DNA of 64,000 bases from Rhodospirillales bacterium 70-18 (lineage in GTDB: Bacteria; Pseudomonadota; Alphaproteobacteria; Acetobacterales; Acetobacteraceae): NCBI GenBank assembly GCA_001899585.1, contig MKWE01000027.1, positions 62,001-126,000 on the forward strand, read 5' to 3'. Below are positions 16,854 to 24,593 of the stretch, in pieces (position 1 is the stretch's first letter; each line of letters starts with the position of its first letter). The translations under genes and the position numbers were made by a program. Under the pieces are notes generated by a model. That model ran no database searches. It worked only from the letters and a program-made list of their open reading frames with translations, and had not been told where the DNA came from.

Positions 16854-17890
16854 TTCTCCACGAGCGCCGCGAGGCAGAACAGCTCGAACAGCATCTGCGC
16901 GCCCACCTGGGCGGTCACCGTGGTGGCGTCGTATTGCGGCGCCACCTCCACCACGTCGCCGCCGATCAGGGGCAGCCCGCGCAGGCCGCGCATGATGGCC
17001 AGCACCTCGCGCGGGGTCAGCCCGCCCACCTCCGGCGTGCCGGTGCCGGGGGCGAAGGCGGGGTCGATGCTGTCCACGTCGAACGACAGGTAGAACGGCC
17101 CGCCGCCCACCACGGCACGGGCGCGCGCGATCACCGCCTCCAGCCCCATGGCGTCCACCTCCTCGGCATGGATCACCGTCATGCCGGAGGCGTAGGAGAA
17201 CTCGTACAGCATCTCGGCGGCGCCGCGGATGCCGATCTGGATGGTCCGCTCGGGGTCCAGCACGCCGTCCAGCACCGCCTGGCGGAACGGGCCGCCATGG
17301 TGGAAGCGGCTGCCCTCCATCTCGCCGGAGGTGTCGCAATGCGCGTCGATATGCACCAGCCCCACCGGGCGGTGGCGGCCCAGGGCGCGCAGGATCGGGT
17401 AGCTGATCGAATGGTCGCCGCCCACGCTCAGCGGCAGCACCCCGGCGGCCTGCACCTTGGTATAGAAATCCTCGATGTCCTGTATCGAGTCGGGCAGGCT
17501 GTAGCGGCTGCGGAACGGCACGTCGCCCACGTCGGCCACCCGCAGCTCGGCGGCCGGCGAGACGCGCTGGGCATGGTTGTACGGCCCGATCCGCTCCACC
17601 GCCCGCACCGCGCGCGGGCCGAGGCGCGAGCCGCTGCGGTTGGTCACCGCCAGGTCCATCGGCACGCCGATCAGGGCGACCTGCAAGCCCTCGAAATCCG
17701 CCGAATCCGGCGCATCGGGGCGGTATGGCGCGTCCAGGAAGGTGGAAACCCCCCCATAGGGCAGCCGCCGCCGCCCGGCGGCGTTGAACGCCACCGACTG
17801 GGCGCGGCGGAAGGCGGGGTCGTACACCTCCTCGCGCTGGCCGTTGGCGTAGCGGGCGCGCAGCGCGGCAAGCTTGTCGTCGTCGATCAT
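16850..17890 (-). CDS. Agmatinase/ureohydrolase family protein
   Basis: 346-residue Mn-dependent ureohydrolase that would split a guanidino group to urea plus amine. All metal-binding blocks are present: GGDHSISYP, HIDAHCDT and SFDVDSIDPAFAPGTGTPE. An N-terminal extension of about 60 residues ahead of the core is typical of agmatinase-type proteins of proteobacteria. Agmatine is the default substrate; guanidinobutyrate or another guanidino compound is possible because the pocket cannot be judged from motifs. The ATG at 17890 was chosen as the first Met of the conserved N-terminal region. The downstream DUF3445 gene starts within its stop codon, so the two act together. Confidence 0.88.
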   Translation of the reverse strand: MIDDDKLAALRARYANGQREEVYDPAFRRAQSVAFNAAGRRRLPYGGVSTFLDAPYRPDAPDSADFEGLQVALIGVPMDLAVTNRSGSRLGPRAVRAVERIGPYNHAQRVSPAAELRVADVGDVPFRSRYSLPDSIQDIEDFYTKVQAAGVLPLSVGGDHSISYPILRALGRHRPVGLVHIDAHCDTSGEMEGSRFHHGGPFRQAVLDGVLDPERTIQIGIRGAAEMLYEFSYASGMTVIHAEEVDAMGLEAVIARARAVVGGGPFYLSFDVDSIDPAFAPGTGTPEVGGLTPREVLAIMRGLRGLPLIGGDVVEVAPQYDATTVTAQVGAQMLFELFCLAALVEK

Positions 17891-17972
17891 GGTCGGTCTC
17901 CAGGCGGTGTGCCCGGAGTGTGGCCTGTCCCGGCCGGATGATCCATGCCCGGCCGAAAATTGTGGCTTGGGG

Positions 17973-20177
17973 CTACGCGACGATGTGCACCGGGTTGAAC
18001 AGCCCCGCCGCGGCGGCGTCGCCATAGAAGCCGTTCAGCAGCGCCACGTTGCTGAACGCCACCCCGCCCAGGCTGTCGCCGCCGGCCAGCACCAGGCCGG
18101 AGGCGAGGTCGGGCAGCGCCGTGAAGTCGCTGGTCGCGGCCGGCGCGGCGCTCACGGCGGCGGCCTCGGCCTGGGTGTTGCGGATGGCGGCACTGGTCAG
18201 CACCGTGCCCGGCGTGTCCGCCCCCGGCGCCGTGGGCACGAAGCTGTGCGACTGCCCGGCCGGCCCGGCCAGCGCCACCGCCGCCTTCACCGCCGCGTTG
18301 GCCTGGATCAGCCCGGCCCCGGCGCCGCCGGCCGGGCCGCCGGCGGCGGCGGTGGAGGTGGCCAGGATGGCGGCGGTCTGCGCGGGGGTGAGGTTGGGGT
18401 TCTCCTGAAGCATCAGCGCGGCCACCGCCGCCGCGTTGGGGGCGGCGGCCGAGGTGCCGTAGAACGGGTTGAACACGCTGGTCGCCGCGCCGTCCGGCGC
18501 CACGAAATCCACCCCGCTGCCCTGCAACGGCGTGGTCAGCCGGTTGCCCGCCGCGTCGAACAGGAAGCGGCCGGGGCCGAGCGAGGAATAGGTCTCGATC
18601 GTGCCGCCGCCATCGTAGCGCGGGGTTTGGGTGTAGCCGATGGCGCCCACCGTGTTGGCCTCCGGCACCATCTCATGGCCGATGATGGTGCCCGAGCCGA
18701 GGCCGGCGCCGGGGTCGGTGAAGCGGGTGCCCTGGCCATAGGCGATCACCTTGAACTGCCCGGGCACGCCGCGCCCGCCATCGGTGATCACCGCCATGTG
18801 GAAGCCGGTGGTGCCGGTGGTGTTGGTGTATTGCAGCAGCTCCACCGGGTCGCCGCCGATCTGGCTGCGCAGCGCGTAGGCGACGATGCGGTTGCTGCTG
18901 TCGTACAGCACCATGCCGAGGCTGGTCGTGGCACCGGTGCCGCCGATGCCGGCGAACGGCTCGTCCCATTGCAGGTCCAGCGTGGCGGTGGCGCCCTTGG
19001 CGATGGTGAGGTTCACATAGGGCGTGCCGGCGCCGAAATCGGCGCAGACGAAGCCGCCGGACAGGCCGGGCAGGGCGGCGGTGAGCGGCTTGAAGGCGGC
19101 CTCGTAGAAATTCGCGCCCTCGTTGCTGGCGGAGGTGAAATACGACACCCCGCTGGCGACCACCTGCTCCACGGCCGCCTGGATCGCGGCGCCGTCCTGG
19201 TAGAACGGCTCGTTCAGATAGGTCACGTCGTCCACGATCACGCCGGCGCCGGCATTGGCCAGGGCGCGGATGCCGTTGGCGAAATCGGCGGCGCCGCCGA
19301 ACGCCGAGTAGAACAGGATATGCGCGTCCGGCGCCACCTGGTGGATGAGCTGGGCCATGGCGCGGCCCTCGTCGCTGCTGCCGGCGGCGCCCTCCTTCAG
19401 GATGGTGGCGCCGGCCGCCAGGCTGCCGCCAGCGACATCCCCGGCATAGCCGCCGCGCACGTCGAAACTGTCCGACAGGATGCCGATCGTCACGCCCGCG
19501 CCGCTCAGCCCGAACTGCGCCCGCGCCAGATCGCCCAGCATCGCCTGGTCGGCGCCGTTGCCGGTGGCGGTGCTGGCGGCGCTGGCGGCGTTGGATTGGG
19601 CGGTGTCCGGCACCGGCTGGTCCGTGATGGGGGCCGGGGCGGGCACGGGGCCCGGGGGAGGCGGCGGCGGAGGCGCGGCGACGGCCGGTGGGGGGGCAAC
19701 GGGTTGGGGGGCGACGGGCGGGGATTGGGCGGGTTCAGGGGCAGCCGGCGGGGGTGCGGCTGGCGCAGGTGCAACCGGCGCCGGGTTGGCGGGCGGGGAG
19801 GGAGCGGGCGCGACCACTGGGGCCTGGGCCGTTGGGGCCTGGGCCGTTGGGGGTTGGGCCACTGGGGGTTGGGCCACTGAAGCCGGGGCGTCCGGAGGTG
19901 GGGCAGGCGGGGCCGGGGCCTCGGCCGGGGGCGTCTCGACCGGCTGGGCGGCGGCGGGCGGGACCACGATGGGCGGCGCGGCCAAGGGGAACGCCGCAAC
20001 GGGCGGCGGGCCGGCCGGGCGCGGCGTGGGAGCCAGTAGGCCCAGCACCAGCAGATCCGGCGGCACCAGGTCGAGCGTCCAGAGGTCCGGGAACAGGCTG
20101 CCCGCGCTGCCGTCACCGAACAGCGGGCGAGGCAGCTCGGGGCGAGGCAGCGGGGCCGAGGCGGGGTCGCTGGACAT
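17973..20177 (-). CDS. S53/S8-like serine peptidase with Pro/Ala-rich N-terminal linker
   Basis: 734-residue subtilase-fold protein. Residues 60-205 are a low-complexity Pro/Ala region with pentapeptide repeats (AQAPT, VAQPP). The peptidase domain starts near 228: the catalytic Asp is in ILSDSFDV near 237, a Glu is in SDEGRAMAQ near 266 where subtilisins have His, an Asp is in VIVDDV near 316, and the Ser is in GTSAAAP near 571. Glu-Asp-Ser chemistry is that of sedolisin-like (S53-like) peptidases, and this exact EGRAM pattern marks a subfamily of them. There is no classical signal peptide, so export is unclear. The ATG at 20177 is preceded by TGGGA. It is divergent from the TauD gene. Confidence 0.8.
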   Translation of the reverse strand: MSSDPASAPLPRPELPRPLFGDGSAGSLFPDLWTLDLVPPDLLVLGLLAPTPRPAGPPPVAAFPLAAPPIVVPPAAAQPVETPPAEAPAPPAPPPDAPASVAQPPVAQPPTAQAPTAQAPVVAPAPSPPANPAPVAPAPAAPPPAAPEPAQSPPVAPQPVAPPPAVAAPPPPPPPGPVPAPAPITDQPVPDTAQSNAASAASTATGNGADQAMLGDLARAQFGLSGAGVTIGILSDSFDVRGGYAGDVAGGSLAAGATILKEGAAGSSDEGRAMAQLIHQVAPDAHILFYSAFGGAADFANGIRALANAGAGVIVDDVTYLNEPFYQDGAAIQAAVEQVVASGVSYFTSASNEGANFYEAAFKPLTAALPGLSGGFVCADFGAGTPYVNLTIAKGATATLDLQWDEPFAGIGGTGATTSLGMVLYDSSNRIVAYALRSQIGGDPVELLQYTNTTGTTGFHMAVITDGGRGVPGQFKVIAYGQGTRFTDPGAGLGSGTIIGHEMVPEANTVGAIGYTQTPRYDGGGTIETYSSLGPGRFLFDAAGNRLTTPLQGSGVDFVAPDGAATSVFNPFYGTSAAAPNAAAVAALMLQENPNLTPAQTAAILATSTAAAGGPAGGAGAGLIQANAAVKAAVALAGPAGQSHSFVPTAPGADTPGTVLTSAAIRNTQAEAAAVSAAPAATSDFTALPDLASGLVLAGGDSLGGVAFSNVALLNGFYGDAAAAGLFNPVHIVA
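19816..19875. repeat. Four 15-bp tandem units inside the peptidase linker
   Basis: Units at 19816, 19831, 19846 and 19861 share the core GGGGCCTGGGCC or GGGGGTTGGGCC after ACT or GTT. Read on the minus strand they encode the pentapeptides VAQPP, VAQPP, TAQAP and TAQAP. The array is coding and probably changes length by slippage. Confidence 0.85.
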
Positions 20178-20386
20178 GGGATCGTCCCAGGCATCGCTCC
20201 GGCGTCTCAGCAACGGCCGGGCAATTCATCCATGTGCCTGTTTTTGGCGGACGCCTCAGCTTCCTGGCGCGGTATCGTTTTTGCGCAAATTTCTTAATGC
20301 GACGTGTGTATCGCCATGCCATCGGATTGAACCGCCCCGCCCACCCCGCTAGCGTGGCGGCACGTCACCAGGGGAGCGCCGGCGCC

Positions 20387-21229
20387 ATGAACCGGGCCGA
20401 CAGGATCACCGTGCAGCGCATCGCCGGCGCGCTGGGGGCCGAAATCGCCGGCATCGACCTCGCCGCCCCGCTCGACGAATCCTGCCTCGCCGCGCTGCGC
20501 CAGGCCTGGCTGGCGCACGGGGTGGTGTTCTTCCGCGACCAGCCGCTCGCTCCCGCCGATTTCCTGGCCTTCGCCCGGCGCTTCGGCGCGGTGGTGGAAT
20601 ATCCGTTCGTGAAGGGGCTGGACGACTACCCCGAGATCATCCCAGTGGTGAAGCTGGAGCATGAGCGGGTGAATTTCGGCGGCATCTGGCACAGCGACAC
20701 CGCCTATCTGGAGGTGCCGCCGATGGGCACCCTGCTGCTGGCGCGCGAGGTGCCGCCCCATGGCGGGGACACGCTGTTCGCCAACCAGTACCTGGCCTGG
20801 GAAGGCCTGTCCGAGGGCATGCAGGCGCTGCTGCGGCCGCTGCGCTGCATCAATTCCTCGGCCAAGGCGGATGTGTCGCGCACCCGCGAGGACCGCATGC
20901 GCGACAATGCCCCCGCCGCGCCGCCGCGCCAGTACGAGGCCGAGCACCCGGTGGCGCGCACCCATCCGGAAACCGGGCGCACCGCATTGTATGTGAACGT
21001 GGCGCACGCCGTCCGCTTCGCCGGCATGACCGAGGCGGAGAGCGCCCCCCTCCTGGCCTTCCTGTTCGCCCACCAGGTGCGGCCGGAATTCACCTGCCGG
21101 TTCCGCTGGCGGCCCGGATCGCTGGCGCTGTGGGACAATCGCTGCGTGCAGCACAACCCGGTGAACGACTATCACGGCTTCCGCCGGGTGATGCACCGCA
21201 TCACCCTGGCGGGCGACGTGCCGAGATAG
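20387..21229 (+). CDS. TauD/TfdA-family 2-oxoglutarate dioxygenase
   Basis: 280-residue Fe(II)/2-oxoglutarate-dependent dioxygenase. The metal triad is HSD in IWHSDTAY near residues 101-107 and the distal His in VMHRITLAGD near 272; the 2-oxoglutarate-binding Arg is in the same C-terminal block. The blocks VVFFRDQPL, LLLAREVPPHGGDTLFANQY and CRFRWRPGSLALWDNRCVQH are typical of the family. Substrates of relatives include taurine, 2,4-D and alkyl sulfates; the substrate here cannot be told. The ATG at 20387 is preceded by AGGGGAG. It stands alone, divergent from the peptidase gene. Confidence 0.88.
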   Translation: MNRADRITVQRIAGALGAEIAGIDLAAPLDESCLAALRQAWLAHGVVFFRDQPLAPADFLAFARRFGAVVEYPFVKGLDDYPEIIPVVKLEHERVNFGGIWHSDTAYLEVPPMGTLLLAREVPPHGGDTLFANQYLAWEGLSEGMQALLRPLRCINSSAKADVSRTREDRMRDNAPAAPPRQYEAEHPVARTHPETGRTALYVNVAHAVRFAGMTEAESAPLLAFLFAHQVRPEFTCRFRWRPGSLALWDNRCVQHNPVNDYHGFRRVMHRITLAGDVPR

Positions 21230-21254
21230 TTATGTGGTATAACTATCCGGCGGC

Positions 21255-22247
21255 TCAGTAGGCGCCGTTCTCCGGCACGATCAGCGGCGTGAAGCCCCAG
21301 ACGCCCGGGCTGTCCGGGTCCACGCTGACGCGCACGGCGTGCACCGCGCTGGCGCCCATCACCTCCAGCCGCGTCACCATCGGGATCGGCTTCATCTTGG
21401 TGTCGAGGAAGCGGTTCACCTCGAACTCATGGTTGTCGCCGTGGATGACCAGCACCGGGTGGCCGAACGCCTTGGCGCCGCGCGCCACCGCCTCGACCGT
21501 CTGGTAGAAGCCGGAGGCGCGGGGCATTTCCGGCTCGCCCTGGCGGATGTCATACACGGCGGCCTGCCAGGCCAGCACCACGGCCTTGGCGCCGCTGGCC
21601 TTGGCGCGGGCGAAGGTGTCGTCGATCCAGGCGATGTTGGCGGCGTTGCGCTGGAAATACTCCATCGCGGTCTTCGGGTTGAACGCCTCGAAATCGTTGT
21701 TGGAGCCGGGGATGTGGACGGTGGCGAACAGCACGCCGTTCTTCGACCAGCGCTGGTTCTCGACGTAGGTGGCGAATTTGTCGGGGAATACCTTGGCTTC
21801 GCTCTCCACCGGCATCGGGTGCCCGCCCAGCGACATCTCGGGATGGGCGAAGAACATCTCGCGCACCTTCGCCAGCCGCTCCAGCGGGTCGTAGCCGCCG
21901 GCCTTGGGGCGGTGGCAGTCGGTCCATTCATTGTCGCCGATGCTGTACATCAGCGGCCCCTCGAAGGCGGTCCACATGTCATACACCTTCTGCATCGCGG
22001 CATCGGTGCAGGGGGTGGAGCCGCCCTTGATATCGCCGACGAAGACGGTGAAGGGCGGCTGCTGGCGGTTGATCGCGGCGATCAGCCGCTCCAGCTTCGG
22101 GTAGTCGCCGGGAATGGCGTAGGGCATGTCGCCGAACGCCACGAAGTCGAACGCATTGGGGCCGCGCGCCTGCGCCTGGGCGGGCGGGGCCGCGGCCACG
22201 GCGACGGCGAGTGCCGCCAGCGCGCCCAGCAGGGTCCGTTTCAGCAT
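21255..22247 (-). CDS. Secreted metallophosphoesterase-like protein
   Basis: 330-residue protein with a clear signal peptide (MLKRTLLGALAALAVAVAA, then a PAQAQA cleavage region). The mature part has calcineurin-like phosphoesterase blocks: FVAFGDMPY near 36, VFVGDIKGG near 65, YSIGDNEW near 95 and VIHGDNHEF near 265. It is therefore probably periplasmic and metal-dependent. Substrate is unknown. The ATG at 22247 gives the signal peptide directly. The gene is convergent with the TauD-type gene. Confidence 0.78.
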   Translation of the reverse strand: MLKRTLLGALAALAVAVAAAPPAQAQARGPNAFDFVAFGDMPYAIPGDYPKLERLIAAINRQQPPFTVFVGDIKGGSTPCTDAAMQKVYDMWTAFEGPLMYSIGDNEWTDCHRPKAGGYDPLERLAKVREMFFAHPEMSLGGHPMPVESEAKVFPDKFATYVENQRWSKNGVLFATVHIPGSNNDFEAFNPKTAMEYFQRNAANIAWIDDTFARAKASGAKAVVLAWQAAVYDIRQGEPEMPRASGFYQTVEAVARGAKAFGHPVLVIHGDNHEFEVNRFLDTKMKPIPMVTRLEVMGASAVHAVRVSVDPDSPGVWGFTPLIVPENGAY

Positions 22248-22412
22248 GATCGCGTCCTTGTCAGCATTGAGAAAGCGGGGGGTCAGCAGTGGGAAAGCGG
22301 GAGTGGGAAGGCCGCGTTCTATCGCGCCCGCCCGCCGCCTGCGTGACAAGATGGATACGTTATTGGATCAAACCGGCATGCCCTGCGGCGGCCTGCCGAA
22401 ACCGGGCGGGCC

Positions 22413-23186
22413 TTAGTCCCGCCGCGCCGCCGCCACCGCGCCTTGCAGGTCGGCCAGCTCCACCGCGCCCGGCAGCAGCTGGTTGCCGATGACATAGGCC
22501 GGGGTGCCCTGGATGCCGAGGCGGTGCGCCAGCGCCAGGTTGGCGTCGATGCGCGCCTGGACGGGCTTGCTGTCCATGTCGCGGCGCAGGCGCGGCCAGT
22601 CCAGCCCGGCGCGCCGGGCGGCGTCCTCAAGCACCGCCATGTCGATGTTCGGGTTGCCGGTCATCAGGATGTCGTAGAGCCGCTGGTAGCCGCCCTGGTT
22701 CAGCGCCGCCAGCATCGCCTTGGCGCCGAGCACGCTGGCCGGGCCGAGGATGGGGATGTCCTTGTAGACCACGCGGATATTGGCGTCGCGCTTCAGCAGT
22801 TCGGCCATCACCGGCACCATGCGCCGGCAATACGGGCAGCGCACGTCGTAGAACTCCACGACGGTCACATCGCCCTTGGGGTTGCCGGCCTGCGGGTCGC
22901 CCGGGGTGCGGGTCAGCACCGGGCCGAGGCCGCCGATGGCGGCGCGGGCGGCGGCGTCCTTGCGGGCGCTCTCGTCGTCCTGCAGCGCGGTGATGGCGTC
23001 GCGCAGGATGGTGGGGTCCTGGCGCAGCGCCTCGCGCACGATCTGCACGATCTCGGCCCGCTGCGCGGCGGTGAAGCCGCCCTGCGCGCGCGCGGGGACG
23101 AGGGCGAATGTCAGCATGGCCAGGGCGGCCAGCAGGGCGGCACGCCAGAGAGGCGCCCGCTGGGTGGACGGGCTGTGTCGGGTCAT
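22413..23186 (-). CDS. DsbA-family thiol-disulfide oxidoreductase (periplasmic)
   Basis: 257-residue thioredoxin-fold protein with an N-terminal signal sequence (LLAALAMLTFALVPARAQ). The active site is CPYC near residues 119-122 in FYDVRCPYCRR, and the cis-Pro loop is GTPAYVIG near 225. An N-terminal helical segment (EIVQIVREALRQDPTIL) resembles the oligomerisation region of ScsC/BcfH-type proteins. It probably forms or isomerises disulfides in exported proteins. The ATG at 23186 has GGAG seven bases upstream; an ATG at 23198 is an alternative. It closely follows the M48 peptidase gene (gap of 3 to 15 bases), so the two are co-transcribed. Confidence 0.87.
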   Translation of the reverse strand: MTRHSPSTQRAPLWRAALLAALAMLTFALVPARAQGGFTAAQRAEIVQIVREALRQDPTILRDAITALQDDESARKDAAARAAIGGLGPVLTRTPGDPQAGNPKGDVTVVEFYDVRCPYCRRMVPVMAELLKRDANIRVVYKDIPILGPASVLGAKAMLAALNQGGYQRLYDILMTGNPNIDMAVLEDAARRAGLDWPRLRRDMDSKPVQARIDANLALAHRLGIQGTPAYVIGNQLLPGAVELADLQGAVAAARRD

Positions 23187-23201
23187 CGGTCGCTCCATTG
23201 G

Positions 23202-24593
23202 TCAGTAGCCTTCCCGGTTCTCTTTCTTCACCGCGTTGGCGATGTCCAGTGCGCGCTGCCGGGCCGGGCCGGCCGGCAGCGCTTTCAGCGCCCGCGTCGC
23301 CAGCCGTTTGGCGGCGGGGATGTCGTCGCGGGCCATCGCCTCCTCGGCCAGCGCTAGGTCGGCCTGGCCGAGATTGCCCAGCCGGCCCCAGGCGATGCCC
23401 AGCAGGCGCCAGTTCTCGGCGTCGTCGCGCTCGCGCGCAAGGGCTGCCTGCAGTTGCGTGATAGCGGGTTGCAGCAGCAGGCGGTCGTTGGTCTCGATCA
23501 TCGCGCGGGCCAGGCCGGCGCGGATCAGCGGCTGGCCGGGGGCGAGGCGCTCGGCCTCCTGGTAGGGGGCGATGGCGGCGCGGCCGCGCCCGCCCTCGAA
23601 CAGGATCTGGCCCTTCAGCTCGTGCAGCCAGGGGTTGCCGGGCTGCTCGGCCAGCAGCCCGTCGATCAGCGCCACCGCCTGGTCGGTGTGGCCCAGCCGG
23701 TACAGCGCGATGGCGCGGGCGTAGCGGGCGGGGGCGGAGCGGTCGTCGGCCGAGACCCGGCGCAGGGTGAGGGAGCTGGGGTCCAGGAAGGCGCGCAGCT
23801 TGGCGCGCACCATGGCGAAGCCGCTCTCGAACCCTGGCGGGAAGGGGGTGCTGGAATAGGGGCTGGCGGCGACATGGGCGGCCACCAGGGCGATGCGGTC
23901 GCGGGTCAGCGGGTGGGTGAGCAGGTAGGGGTCCTGCAGGTCCGAGGTCAGCGCGTCCTGCTCCTGCATGACGCGCAGCAACTCCAGCATGCCGCGGGAG
24001 GACCAGTGGTTGGCGTCCAGCTCCTCCAGCGCGCTCTGGTCGGCGGCCTGCTCCATGCTGCGGGTGAACGACAGGAAGCCGCGCATGGCCATCTGCTGGC
24101 CGCCCAGCGCGGTGCCGATCGCCGCGTCCGGGCTGCCGCCGGCCACCCCGGCGGCGGCGCCGATCAGCATGGCGGCGATGGATTTCAGCATCGCCGCGCG
24201 CATCATCTCCGGCAGCCGCAGCAGGTGGCCGCCGCGGATATGGCCGGTCTCGTGCGCGATCACCCCGATCAGCTCCCCGGCGTCGCGGCATCTGGCGATC
24301 AGGCCGGAGTTGATGAACATCCGGTTGCCGGTGCTGACGAACGAGTTTAAGGCGTCGTCGCGGATAACGATGATGCGCACCATGCCGGGCGACAGCCCGG
24401 CGGCGCGGAACAGGGGATTGGCGAAGGTGCGCAGCAGCGTCTCGGTCTCGGCGTCGCGTATGACGACCAGCGGCGCCGCACCCGATTGGGCACGCGCGGG
24501 CACCCCGCTGGCCAGCAGCATCACCACCGACAACAGACGGCACCACATCGATGCCGCGAACAGGGAGCGGAACAGCAAGCGCATGGCCTCCAT
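23202..24593 (-). CDS. M48-family metalloprotease with TPR region (BepA-like)
   Basis: 463-residue exported zinc metalloprotease. A hydrophobic N-terminus ending in VPARAQ is a signal peptide. The zinc motif is HETGH near 112-116, and the third ligand Glu is in SMEQAADQSALEELD near 180. The C-terminal half (about 280-440) contains TPR-like helices (ARYARAIALYRLGHTDQAVALID, WLHELKGQILFEGGRGRAAIAPYQEAERLAPG as separate repeats). This domain order is that of BepA/YfgC, which handles outer-membrane protein quality control. Start codons at 24593 and 24584 are both possible; either overlaps the 5' end of the divergent gene on the plus strand. Confidence 0.88.
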   Translation of the reverse strand: MEAMRLLFRSLFAASMWCRLLSVVMLLASGVPARAQSGAAPLVVIRDAETETLLRTFANPLFRAAGLSPGMVRIIVIRDDALNSFVSTGNRMFINSGLIARCRDAGELIGVIAHETGHIRGGHLLRLPEMMRAAMLKSIAAMLIGAAAGVAGGSPDAAIGTALGGQQMAMRGFLSFTRSMEQAADQSALEELDANHWSSRGMLELLRVMQEQDALTSDLQDPYLLTHPLTRDRIALVAAHVAASPYSSTPFPPGFESGFAMVRAKLRAFLDPSSLTLRRVSADDRSAPARYARAIALYRLGHTDQAVALIDGLLAEQPGNPWLHELKGQILFEGGRGRAAIAPYQEAERLAPGQPLIRAGLARAMIETNDRLLLQPAITQLQAALARERDDAENWRLLGIAWGRLGNLGQADLALAEEAMARDDIPAAKRLATRALKALPAGPARQRALDIANAVKKENREGY

